The notes under the pieces are model-generated. The model made no database searches and was not told the DNA's origin. It worked only from the letters and a program-made list of their open reading frames with translations. Made by a program: the position numbers and the translations under genes. A stretch of 64,000 nucleotides of DNA from UBA5109 sp038148755. Its GTDB lineage: Bacteria; Pseudomonadota; Gammaproteobacteria; Pseudomonadales; Pseudohongiellaceae. Within the stretch, counting starts at the first letter, position 1. Each line of letters begins with the position of its first letter. The stretch is from NCBI GenBank assembly GCA_038148755.1, contig JAYQWA010000002.1, positions 124,001 to 188,000 of the forward strand. The letters run 5' to 3'. Of the stretch, positions 56,341 through 64,000 are shown piece after piece.

Positions 56341-56357
56341 CTGGCTTTTAATCTTTA

Positions 56358-57239
56358 ATGACTATTGCCACTTTTTTTGCTACTTATCCCTTGGCACTGT
56401 TGTGCTTTGCCTTAGTACTGGGCCTCATAATCGGCAGTTTTCTTAATGTGGTCATCTATCGCTTACCGGTGATGATGCAGCGTGAATGGACCGAGCAATG
56501 TCACGAATTTCTGGAATTGGAGGATGACCATAAAAAGACCTCAGATAATCCTGCGACGCTTAATCTGGCAAAGCCGGATTCCCATTGCCCCGAATGCAAG
56601 CATGAACTCACTGCTTTTGAAAATATTCCAATTTTAAGCTACCTCCTGCAAGCAGGAAAATGCAGAAACTGTAAAGCGCCAATCTCTTTACGTTACCCAC
56701 TCATAGAAGCTGTCACTGGAATTGTTACCCTGCTAATCGCTTACCAGTATGGCTATAGCTGGCTGACTCTGGCGATTCTCATATTAACCTGGTCGCTAAT
56801 CGTGTTAACCATGATTGATTATGATCATCAGTTGCTGCCTGATGACATTACCATTCCTATTCTCTGGCTGGGCCTTATTATCAATTTTTTCGGTCTTATC
56901 ACCACGCTGGAAGCCGCTGTATTAGGCGCTGTTGCGGGCTATCTGATCCTCTGGGCTGTGTACTGGCTGTTTAAAATACTCACCGGCAAGGAGGGCATGG
57001 GGCAGGGAGATTTTAAACTGCTGGCCGCCCTGGGTGCCTGGATGGGCTGGCAGGCGCTACCTCAAATTATTTTATTATCTTCACTCATTGGTGCGCTTAT
57101 TGGCATTGGCCTGATTCTTATTAAAGGCCGAGACAAAAATATTCCTATCCCTTTTGGCCCTTACTTGGCAGGAGCCGGCTTTGTTTCTCTTTTATGGAAT
57201 GAAGAGTTAGCTCAGCTATATACAGCAATTTTTATGTAG
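56358..57239 (+). CDS. pilD: Prepilin peptidase and N-methyltransferase
   Basis: Inner-membrane aspartic protease that cleaves and methylates type IV pilin and type II pseudopilin precursors. About eight membrane segments. N-terminal GSFLNVVIYRLPVM, zinc-like CPECKHEL and CRNCKAPISLRYP, first catalytic Asp in MIDYDHQLLPDD and the second in GMGQGDFKLLAALGAWMG. 293 residues with all key residues, so apparently functional although pilABC before it are gone. A type II secretion system elsewhere could explain its retention. Followed 14 bp later by coaE. Confidence 0.95.
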   Translation: MTIATFFATYPLALLCFALVLGLIIGSFLNVVIYRLPVMMQREWTEQCHEFLELEDDHKKTSDNPATLNLAKPDSHCPECKHELTAFENIPILSYLLQAGKCRNCKAPISLRYPLIEAVTGIVTLLIAYQYGYSWLTLAILILTWSLIVLTMIDYDHQLLPDDITIPILWLGLIINFFGLITTLEAAVLGAVAGYLILWAVYWLFKILTGKEGMGQGDFKLLAALGAWMGWQALPQIILLSSLIGALIGIGLILIKGRDKNIPIPFGPYLAGAGFVSLLWNEELAQLYTAIFM

Positions 57240-57253
57240 CTATTCAAGTCATT

Positions 57254-57850
57254 ATGAAAACAACAGAGTCTTTACCTTTAACCATTGGCCTTACAGGTGG
57301 TATTGGTAGTGGCAAAAGCACTGTCAGCCAGATCTTTGCAGATTTAGGCGTCCCAGTTATTGATACAGACGAGCTAGGCCGGGAACTGGTAAAACCAGGT
57401 TCCGCACTACTTAACAAAATAAGCGACTACTTTGGCCATGAAATCCTCTCACCAACAGGTGATCTGGATCGAAAAAAATTAAGGCAAGTCATTTTTTCAG
57501 ACTCGGACAAAAAACTTTGGCTGGAAGAGTTATTGCACCCCGCAATCAGGCAAGCAGTATTAACGGAATTAAAACAACACAAAAATACTTACGTTATTAT
57601 CGTCGTTCCGCTTCTGCTGGAAAGTAGCAACTACGATTTTATAAACAGGGTGCTGGTGGTAGATTGTTCCGAAGATTTACAGATAAAACGGGCAACTGCC
57701 AGAGACCAAAGTAACACTGAAGAAATAAAAAAAATAATAGATTCACAAATGCCAAGAGCCCGGCGTTTAGTACTGGCAGATGATATCATTGGAAATGAAA
57801 CTGATCTGGACTCCTTAAAACAACCAGTACTAAAACAGCATGAAAAGTAA
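57254..57850 (+). CDS. coaE: Dephospho-CoA kinase
   Basis: Last step of CoA synthesis, ATP-dependent. P-loop GLTGGIGSGKST is at about residues 12-23, then GVPVIDTDELGRELV and LLHPAIRQ, and VVPLLLESSNY near 117. 198 residues is normal. Its last codons overlap the ATG of yacG. Confidence 0.95.
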   Translation: MKTTESLPLTIGLTGGIGSGKSTVSQIFADLGVPVIDTDELGRELVKPGSALLNKISDYFGHEILSPTGDLDRKKLRQVIFSDSDKKLWLEELLHPAIRQAVLTELKQHKNTYVIIVVPLLLESSNYDFINRVLVVDCSEDLQIKRATARDQSNTEEIKKIIDSQMPRARRLVLADDIIGNETDLDSLKQPVLKQHEK

Positions 57851-58085
57851 CAAAGAAAGGAATGAAGAAATAGCTGAAGAAAGTATCTAAGACTCAGACA
57901 CAAAAAAAATTAAGCAAGTTTCCTGCCCACAATGCGGCAAGCAGGTGCCTTGGACGGAAGAATCCAAATATCGCCCTTTCTGTTCAAAACGTTGCCAAAT
58001 GATCGATTTTGGTGACTGGGCTACTGAGAAAAATGCTATCCCGGCCGAAGAACCACCTGATGACTGGGAAAATTTTGAAGAGTAA
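57840..58085 (+). pseudogene. yacG: yacG (DNA gyrase inhibitor) with in-frame stop
   Basis: YacG is a small zinc protein that inhibits gyrase. The zinc core is complete: CPQCGKQVPW and FCSKRCQMIDFGDWA, ending DDWENFEE. The frame from the ATG at 57840 is interrupted by TAA at 57888-57890 (codon 17), before the zinc core. Downstream of that stop there is no ATG, GTG or TTG in frame before the first Cys. Restart at a rare codon such as ATT at 57909 cannot be excluded. Position after coaE matches the usual order. Confidence 0.72.
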
Positions 58086-58096
58086 AGGCGACTCCC

Positions 58097-58507
58097 TCAC
58101 AGAGCCGTTTTTAAAATGAAATTAACTATTTCAAGGTTTGCCGCCGGAAACTCGTAGTCCGGTAACTTTTCCGGGGTTATCCACCTGATTGTCTGACCTT
58201 CCATGCCTCTGGCCTGACCCTGGAATTCTTCAACCTGCCAGACATCAAGCAAGACTCTTTTATCCCCATAGTCATGCTCAATTTTTAACAGTGGTGATGC
58301 ATGCAACACCTCGAGATTAAGTTCTTCTTCGAGTTCGCGACTCAAAGCAGTGCTAACACTTTCACCTAGCTCGACTTTGCCGCCTGGAAACTCCCAGAGT
58401 CCGCCTTGATGTTTATGCTGATCACGAAAAGCGATTAATACTTCTCCCGAATTATTACGGACTATACCCACAGCAACATGAATGTGTTCAGGTGCGGTAT
58501 TCAGCAT
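58097..58507 (-). CDS. mutT: MutT-type 8-oxo-dGTP diphosphatase
   Basis: Nudix hydrolase clearing oxidised nucleotides. The Nudix box GGKVELGESVSTALSRELEE begins at about residue 41 and ends in ELNLE. N-terminal HVAVGIVRNNSGEVLIAFR is typical of MutT. 136 residues. Overlaps argJ by 20 bases and is thus coupled with it, as in related genomes. Confidence 0.9.
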   Translation of the reverse strand: MLNTAPEHIHVAVGIVRNNSGEVLIAFRDQHKHQGGLWEFPGGKVELGESVSTALSRELEEELNLEVLHASPLLKIEHDYGDKRVLLDVWQVEEFQGQARGMEGQTIRWITPEKLPDYEFPAANLEIVNFILKTAL

Positions 58508-59696
58508 TAATTTTTACGTAGTCGTAGGATAAATCGCAGGTCCATATCTGCTCGGCGCAAGATCCCCTATTTAATTTAACCGTAATTAAGATTTCATTCT
58601 TCTTCATCACGGCCTGACCCATAGCCTCAGTGTAAGTCGGACTGGCACCACCAGATTCGACAATACATACCTCATCCAGGTAGATACTGACTTTACTGAT
58701 ATCAAGTTCCTGCAGACCGGCCCGACCTACCACTGCCAGTATCCGCCCCCAGTTAGGGTCTGAGGCAAAAAGAGCCGTTTTGACCAAAGGCGATTCTGCT
58801 ATGGCATAGGCAAGTTGCAGGCATTCAGCAGTATTTTTTCCCTGCTCAACTGAAACCGACACAAATTTACTGGCGCCTTCAGCATCCCTGATAATTGCCT
58901 GAGCCAGATTGATAAAAACTTCATTCAAAACGGCCGTAAATTGTTGCTTCTCCTGCTCTGTGATTTCTGCATAAACCAGCCCGCCCTGCGCACTGGCAAC
59001 CAGCATGCAACAATCATTGGTAGAGGTATCACCATCTACCGTAATTCTATTGAAAGAACGATCGGCAGCAGCCTGGCAAAGTGTTTGTAATGACTCATGC
59101 TCAATCCTGGCATCGGTAGCGATATAAGCCAGCATAGTTGCCATATTGGGTTTAATCATGCCGGCACCTTTTGCTATGCCGGTGATCGTGACTGCTTTGC
59201 CGGCAAGCTCAATAGTTTTTGAATAGACTTTGGGCACCGTATCTGTTGTCATGACTCCCTTAGCTGCTTCAGACCAGGCTTCACCGCTAAGTTTGGAAAC
59301 TGCTTCAGGAATAACCGCTTTGATTTTTTCGACAGGCAAGGGGGCGCCAATAACGCCAGTTGAAAATGGCAAGACCTGATCAGAATTGCATCCGGTTTGC
59401 TCAGCGACAGCAGTGCAACAATCCATCGCAGCCTGCATGCCAGATGCTCCGGTCCCGGCATTGGCATTGCCTGAATTTATTAAAAAATATCGTATGCTGT
59501 TAGAAGCATGATGCTTTTTAGCAACCAAAACCGGTGCCGCACAAAAAGCATTCTGTGTATATACCCCGGCAACCGTTGCTCCCTCACACAACTCAAAAAG
59601 CACGACATCAATTTTCCCGGCTTTTTTTATACCAGCCGAAACCGCTGACATTCTTATGCCTTTTACCGGATGTAATACTGTTAAATTTTCACTCAT
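58488..59696 (-). CDS. argJ: Bifunctional ornithine acetyltransferase / N-acetylglutamate synthase
   Basis: Recycles acetyl groups in arginine synthesis. The self-cleaving site is in KGAGMIKPNMATMLAYIATD (cut before the Thr of ATML, about residue 190). Other blocks: FLINSGNANAGTG, GVIGAPLPVEKI, and DGDTSTNDCCML. 402 residues is normal. Preceded upstream by the gap with repeat copy C; secA lies further upstream on the same strand. Confidence 0.95.
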   Translation of the reverse strand: MSENLTVLHPVKGIRMSAVSAGIKKAGKIDVVLFELCEGATVAGVYTQNAFCAAPVLVAKKHHASNSIRYFLINSGNANAGTGASGMQAAMDCCTAVAEQTGCNSDQVLPFSTGVIGAPLPVEKIKAVIPEAVSKLSGEAWSEAAKGVMTTDTVPKVYSKTIELAGKAVTITGIAKGAGMIKPNMATMLAYIATDARIEHESLQTLCQAAADRSFNRITVDGDTSTNDCCMLVASAQGGLVYAEITEQEKQQFTAVLNEVFINLAQAIIRDAEGASKFVSVSVEQGKNTAECLQLAYAIAESPLVKTALFASDPNWGRILAVVGRAGLQELDISKVSIYLDEVCIVESGGASPTYTEAMGQAVMKKNEILITVKLNRGSCAEQIWTCDLSYDYVKINAEYRT

Positions 59697-59744
59697 TATT
59701 TTTTCTACAAAATCACTAAATTTTTATTTTAAAACTTTACCTGT

Positions 59745-59866
59745 AAAAGCATTATGAGCGAAGTCAGGACGAGGCAAAAGTAAATTTCATGAAAGAGCTT
59801 ACAAAACCAGTAAGTGGCTGAATGAAATTTACTTTTAACAAAGTCCCGACGAGCGCAATAGCTTTG
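59745..59866 (+). repeat. Dispersed palindromic intergenic repeat, copy C (perfect 15-bp arms)
   Basis: Outer arms AAAAGTAAATTTCAT (59776-59790) and ATGAAATTTACTTTT (59822-59836) pair perfectly. Inner hairpin CTTAC (59798-59802) with GTAAG (59810-59814). Left end GCATTATGAGCGAAGTC and right end GACGAGCGCAATAGCTTT are also roughly inverted. It lies between the secA stop and the argJ start, touching the secA 3' end. Confidence 0.85.
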
Positions 59867-59867
59867 A

Positions 59868-62624
59868 TTAATCTAACTTGCCGTGGCACTGCTTATATTT
59901 CTTTCCCGACCCACAAGGACAAGGTTCATTCCTGCCAATCTTCTGCCCTTCACGCACAAAGGGTGCTTTTTGTGCAGAAGCTGGTTGATCAGCGCCCGCC
60001 GGCTGTTGTTGCGTATCATCATCCATCAGAGTGACTGATTGATGAGTCATCATGGTCTGCTCTTTTTTCTGTTCTTCAGCACGCTGTCTTTCGATGGCAT
60101 CCACTTCATCTTTTTGTTGGATTTTCACATGGCTGAGAAACTTGATGACCTCATACTGAATGTTATTCAGCAACTCTTCAAAAATTGCAAAGGCTTCCCT
60201 TTTATATTCCTGCTTAGGGTTTTTACCGGCATAACCACGCAAACCGATGCCCTGTCGTAGACTGTCCATTTGTGACAGGTTTTCTTTCCATAAAGTATCC
60301 AGTATTTGCAGTGTAATCTGCTTTTCAAAGATTCGCATATTGGGACCGACTTCTGCGGATTTTCTTTCATAGCTTTCCGCAATTTTTTCGACGATTCGCT
60401 CCCGTAATGACTCTTCATAAAGTGACTTATCTTCATCCAGCCATTTTTGCAGAGGTAATTTTTCCCCAAATTCAACCTGCAGCGCCTGCTCCAGACCTGG
60501 AATATCCCACTGCTCTTCAACACTTTGAGGCGGAATGTAAGTATTAATAAAATCATTTACCACGCCTTCACGCATGTCAGCTATTACTTCCGAGATATCG
60601 TCAGTTTCCATCAGCTCATTACGACGCTGATAAATAATCTGGCGCTGATCATTGGCCACATCGTCATATTCCAATAGTTGTTTACGAATATCGAAGTTAC
60701 GGCCTTCCACTTTACGCTGAGCTTTTTCGATGGAGTTAGATACCATGCGATGCTCAATGGCTTCGCCCTCTTCCATACCCAGACGACGCATAATATTGGT
60801 CACTTTTTCAGACGCGAAGATTCGCATTAGATTGTCATCCAGCGACAAATAGAATCTGGAGAAACCGGGATCACCCTGACGGCCTGCGCGGCCACGTAAC
60901 TGATTATCTATACGTCTGGATTCATGCCGCTCGGTTCCAACAATATGCAGACCTCCAGCTTCCAGGACCTGCTGATGACGTTTCTGCCAGGCTGCTTTAA
61001 TCTCTGCAATTTGCTGCTCAGTCGGGTTATCCAGTGCTTCAACTTCAGCTTCCCATTTACCACCAAGCACAATATCCGTACCACGACCTGCCATATTGGT
61101 TGCGATGGTTACTGCGCCGGGTCGTCCTGCCTGTGCGATGATCTCAGCTTCTTTTTCATGATATTTGGCATTCAATACCTTATGCTCAATTTTTTCCTTA
61201 TTTAAAAACTTCGACAATATTTCTGAGGTATCAATACTGGCCGTACCCACCAGCACTGGCGCACCTTTATCCCTGAAGCTTTTAATATCTTTGACAATGG
61301 CAGCAAATTTTTCTGCCGTACTGAGGAAAATCAAATCATTGGCATCTTCACGGATCATCGGTTTATTGGTTGGTATAACCACCACATCCAGACCGTAGAT
61401 CTGGTGGAATTCAAAGGCTTCTGTATCCGCTGTCCCTGTCATACCTGAAAGTTTTTCATAGAGGCGGAAATAGTTCTGGAAGGTCGTGGAAGCCAGAGTC
61501 TGGCTTTCATTCTGAATCGGTACGCCTTCCTTCGCTTCAATAGCCTGGTGCAGACCTTCAGATAAACGCCGTCCCGGCATAGTGCGTCCGGTATGTTCAT
61601 CAACCAGGACAATCTGGTTATCCTGCACAATATATTCAACTTCACGATGAAATAAATAATGCGCTCTTAAAGCCGACTGCACCTGATGCAGTAAACTCAG
61701 ATTGGTCGCAGCGTAGAGATCTTCACCTTCCTGCAACAAACCACGGCTGACTAACAGGCCCTCAATTTTTTCATGTCCCTGATCAGTCAATTCAACCTGA
61801 CGCGATTTTTCATCAATAATAAAATCACCATCGATTTCATCTTCGCCTTCAATGCGACGTTCCAACTGAGATTTTTCAGCGCCTTTTTCGCCTTTTTTCA
61901 AACTTGGAACCAAAGCATTAATGGCGGTATATCGTTTGCCACTATCCTTGACTGCCCCGGAAATAATCAATGGCGTTCGCGCCTCATCGATTAAAATAGA
62001 GTCAACTTCATCGACAATGGCGAAATGCAATTCACGCTGGAATTTGTCCTCCAGCCGGAAAGCCATGTTGTCACGCAGGTAATCAAAACCGAACTCATTG
62101 TTGGTGCCATAGGTAATATCGGCCTTGTAGGCTTCACGTTTCACATCAGGCCCTTGTCCGGGAACCACAATCCCTACCGTCAGACCAAGGAACTCATAAA
62201 GCGGCCCCATCCAATTGGCGTCACGTGTCGCCAGGTAGTCGTTGACGGTAATCAGGTGTACGCCTCTGCCGGTTAAACCGTTCAGGTAAGCAGGTAAAGT
62301 TGCAACCAGGGTTTTACCTTCACCGGTTCTCATTTCAGCGATCTTGGTCTGATGCAGTACGATGCCACCAATTAACTGCACATCAAAATGCCGCATCTGC
62401 AAAGTTCTGACACCAGCCTCCCTGGCAACGGCAAAAGCCTCCGGTAATAACTGGTCGGTACTCTCACCTTCGTTATAGCGTTGCCTGAACTCTGCTGTTT
62501 TAGCTTTTAATTCTTCATCAGAAAGCGCCTGCATGGCGCTTTCCAGAGAATTAATTTGTGCGACTATCTTATTTAAGCGTTTAATCTCGCGCTGATTCTT
62601 ATTACCAAAAATTTTTGCCAACAT
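59868..62624 (-). CDS. secA: Preprotein translocase ATPase SecA
   Basis: Motor that drives proteins through SecYEG. Walker A MRTGEGKT is near residues 102-109, VDEVDSILIDEARTPLIIS near 208-226, and NMAGRGTDIVLGG near 504. The C-terminus carries the zinc motif CPCGSGKKYKQCH used for SecB and lipid contact. 918 residues is normal. No SecM-like leader was looked for beyond the 141-bp gap to the M23 gene. Confidence 0.98.
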   Translation of the reverse strand: MLAKIFGNKNQREIKRLNKIVAQINSLESAMQALSDEELKAKTAEFRQRYNEGESTDQLLPEAFAVAREAGVRTLQMRHFDVQLIGGIVLHQTKIAEMRTGEGKTLVATLPAYLNGLTGRGVHLITVNDYLATRDANWMGPLYEFLGLTVGIVVPGQGPDVKREAYKADITYGTNNEFGFDYLRDNMAFRLEDKFQRELHFAIVDEVDSILIDEARTPLIISGAVKDSGKRYTAINALVPSLKKGEKGAEKSQLERRIEGEDEIDGDFIIDEKSRQVELTDQGHEKIEGLLVSRGLLQEGEDLYAATNLSLLHQVQSALRAHYLFHREVEYIVQDNQIVLVDEHTGRTMPGRRLSEGLHQAIEAKEGVPIQNESQTLASTTFQNYFRLYEKLSGMTGTADTEAFEFHQIYGLDVVVIPTNKPMIREDANDLIFLSTAEKFAAIVKDIKSFRDKGAPVLVGTASIDTSEILSKFLNKEKIEHKVLNAKYHEKEAEIIAQAGRPGAVTIATNMAGRGTDIVLGGKWEAEVEALDNPTEQQIAEIKAAWQKRHQQVLEAGGLHIVGTERHESRRIDNQLRGRAGRQGDPGFSRFYLSLDDNLMRIFASEKVTNIMRRLGMEEGEAIEHRMVSNSIEKAQRKVEGRNFDIRKQLLEYDDVANDQRQIIYQRRNELMETDDISEVIADMREGVVNDFINTYIPPQSVEEQWDIPGLEQALQVEFGEKLPLQKWLDEDKSLYEESLRERIVEKIAESYERKSAEVGPNMRIFEKQITLQILDTLWKENLSQMDSLRQGIGLRGYAGKNPKQEYKREAFAIFEELLNNIQYEVIKFLSHVKIQQKDEVDAIERQRAEEQKKEQTMMTHQSVTLMDDDTQQQPAGADQPASAQKAPFVREGQKIGRNEPCPCGSGKKYKQCHGKLD

Positions 62625-62765
62625 GACGATGTTTTTCCAATGTTATTTCTTAAATGTATCAGGCCCGCTGGTGACCATATCAATGCTCGTGCTGAACTTA
62701 GAACAGTTAAAAAACAGCAGGTTTCTATTTCAATACCTTGCTGAATCCTACCTTACAGAGGGGTT

Positions 62766-63704
62766 TCACCGATTAGTGCGGTTAATGTAGGAAGCCGGAT
62801 CGATAACCCGGCCATTTTTATGAATTTCAAAGTGAACATGTGGACCGGTTGATCGGCCTGAATTCCCGGACAGGGCAACTACCTGGCCTTTTTTTATAAT
62901 ATCGCCAGGATTTACCAATATATCCTGGTTATGTGCATACAGGGACTTGTAACCATTGCCATGATTAACTTCCACTAACATGCCATAGCCACTGCGCTCG
63001 CCGGCAAAGGTTACAACACCGGAAGCCACAGAAGACACGTCAACACCTGTTACGCCCGTCGCAAAATCAATGCCCTGATGCCAAGCCAGATCACCATTGA
63101 AAGGGTCTATACGTCTGCCGAAACCGGACGAAATCCAGCCTGAGCTGACGGGACATCCTGCCAGAAAAGTATCTGACTGAATTTGTCTGTCAGACAGCAG
63201 GTTTTCCAGTAGCTCAAGTTGCTGTTGCCGATCCTCTATCTGCAAACTTAATTCATCAATTTCCTGAATTAAATCAAATGATTCAAAGCTGCTGCTTTCA
63301 TCTTCCAGTGTAAATTCAGGTCCACCGAGAGCCGGCGCCTGATTAAAATCAAATTCACCATCATCCAGATAACTGATTGTGGTTAAACGTTCACCCAGAG
63401 CATCCAGTCTGAGCAAACGTGCCTGTAAATTAGCCAGACGCAGAGTCAAAGCCTGTAACTGCGATAGTGTCTCTTCACGAATCCGCTGAACTTCCACTTC
63501 CTGCTCAAGCAGTTTGTCAGCCCAGGCCTGCGCAGCTTCATCGGTATATAAATCAGCAGATCGACTGACACTAAACTGATAACCGTAATAGCCCAGCAAT
63601 ACAGGCATTCCGAGGAAGCAAAATGTCAGTAAAACACGCATCCAACCCTTTAAGACCAGGGATCTGGTTTCACCATGCTTTTGATCGACTATGATAATTT
63701 TCAT
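62766..63704 (-). CDS. M23-family peptidoglycan metalloendopeptidase
   Basis: 312 residues: one N-terminal membrane segment (about 25-45), a coiled coil (about 65-175), then a LytM-type peptidase domain. Zinc ligands are visible in WHQGIDFATG (His and Asp) and GPHVHFEIHKNG (HxH). The whole motif set is kept, so it should be active in cell-wall remodelling rather than a degenerate activator. Same position before secA as in Pseudomonas. Confidence 0.92.
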   Translation of the reverse strand: MKIIIVDQKHGETRSLVLKGWMRVLLTFCFLGMPVLLGYYGYQFSVSRSADLYTDEAAQAWADKLLEQEVEVQRIREETLSQLQALTLRLANLQARLLRLDALGERLTTISYLDDGEFDFNQAPALGGPEFTLEDESSSFESFDLIQEIDELSLQIEDRQQQLELLENLLSDRQIQSDTFLAGCPVSSGWISSGFGRRIDPFNGDLAWHQGIDFATGVTGVDVSSVASGVVTFAGERSGYGMLVEVNHGNGYKSLYAHNQDILVNPGDIIKKGQVVALSGNSGRSTGPHVHFEIHKNGRVIDPASYINRTNR

Positions 63705-63908
63705 TTCTGGTGGGTCTTGCCTTACTGCCTTAATTTACTACCTTATGAATTACTGCTTTATGTTTTGATAAGACGTTAATTATCAACCAAACAGCCTGAT
63801 TAATCCGAGCTTTTAATTCATCTTCGAAAGATTATAGCCTTAAGCTGCGGGCTTTAGCGACCATTAACAACTAAAAATCAGCAACTAAAACGGGATAAGC
63901 GTAAAATC

Positions 63909-64000
63909 TTATGCGAATTGGGGTCTAAGGTAGGAAATCGGCGCTTCTTCTTCTGTGTCGAAAGTCACAATTTCCCAGCAATCTTTACTGACAAGTAACT
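63909..64000 (-). CDS. lpxC: 3' end of lpxC (UDP-3-O-acyl-GlcNAc deacetylase), cut by window edge
   Basis: The last 30 codons read LLVSKDCWEIVTFDTEEEA, then PISYLRPQFA and TAA at 63909-63911. WEIVTF and APISYL are the typical LpxC C-terminus, and the order lpxC / M23 peptidase / secA fits. The rest of the gene lies beyond the right edge. Lipid A synthesis, cytosolic. In Pseudomonas a DUF721 (DciA) gene lies between lpxC and the M23 gene; here there is only a gap of about 200 bp with no frame. Confidence 0.85.
   Translation of the reverse strand, partial: LLVSKDCWEIVTFDTEEEAPISYLRPQFA

Noticed and set aside
48162..59866. The palindromic repeats as integron attC sites
   Set aside because: Size and variable arms recall attC, but there is no integrase, no cassette array, and the core RYYYAAC/GTTRRRY pairing at both ends could not be found.

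Overview
The window looks like about 64 kb of chromosome from a free-living, probably marine gammaproteobacterium of moderate-to-low GC, close in gene order to the Pseudomonadales/Cellvibrionales. The strongest clue is the right-hand order ampD / nadC / pilD-coaE-yacG / mutT-argJ-secA-M23 peptidase-lpxC, which follows the Pseudomonas order. Other clues are a FabY-type ketoacyl synthase, fxsA beside groESL, tesA-ybbA-ybbP and a HolD-like gene beside rimI. No phage, IS transposase, CRISPR array or rRNA was seen. One tRNA is present (Leu, anticodon TAG).

Layout. 0-8 kb: coiled-coil protein, secreted cyclophilin, cysC, then a leftward block sbcB / Nramp-like transporter / acyltransferase / dinG. 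8-17 kb: TetR regulator, pyrB, a broken pilU, prfC, an unknown 211-residue protein, an AT-rich 447-bp gap with DnaA-box-like sites, and a broken GspE/PilB-type ATPase with a GAF domain. 16.5-23.9 kb: secreted unknown protein, hisC, rimI and a HolD-like gene, dinB, greB, an AraC/GlxA-type regulator, hpf and a VanY-type carboxypeptidase. 24-33.3 kb: fabY, nitroreductase, class I fumarase, and a PadR-controlled RND efflux operon. 33.6-44 kb: Tat-exported alcohol dehydrogenase homologue, tesA-ybbA-ybbP, tRNA-Leu, modA, DUF5916 outer-membrane-type protein, DUF938 methyltransferase and a coiled-coil membrane protein. 44-53.3 kb: a deletion scar joining a LysR fragment to a flavin reductase fragment, then groEL/groES, fxsA, yajQ, and aceF/aceE. 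53.4-64 kb: ampD, nadC, a ruined acyltransferase, a 26-codon pilC tail, pilD, coaE, broken yacG, mutT, argJ, secA, M23 peptidase and the 3' end of lpxC.

Main story. Type IV pilus genes are decaying. Where pilA-pilB-pilC would stand between nadC and pilD there is only the C-terminal tail of PilC and a pseudogenised acyltransferase. pilU (9982-11113) has two single-base frameshifts and an ATA in place of its start codon. The GspE/PilB-family gene (14112-16427) has an in-frame stop and two frameshifts. pilD is intact. Nearly all the other genes read through without a lesion, so sequencing error alone is a poor explanation, although several lesions fall in homopolymers.

Second story. A family of dispersed intergenic palindromes of about 120 bp lies at the 3' ends of prfC, yajQ and secA. 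Two copies have perfect 15-bp outer stems of unrelated sequence (covarying arms) around a shared inner hairpin, with conserved outer ends. Regulatory signals that can be read include a near-consensus sigma-32 promoter upstream of groES, paired palindromes upstream of aceE, three tandem 15-bp repeats upstream of the padR-RND operon, and two bidirectional terminators.
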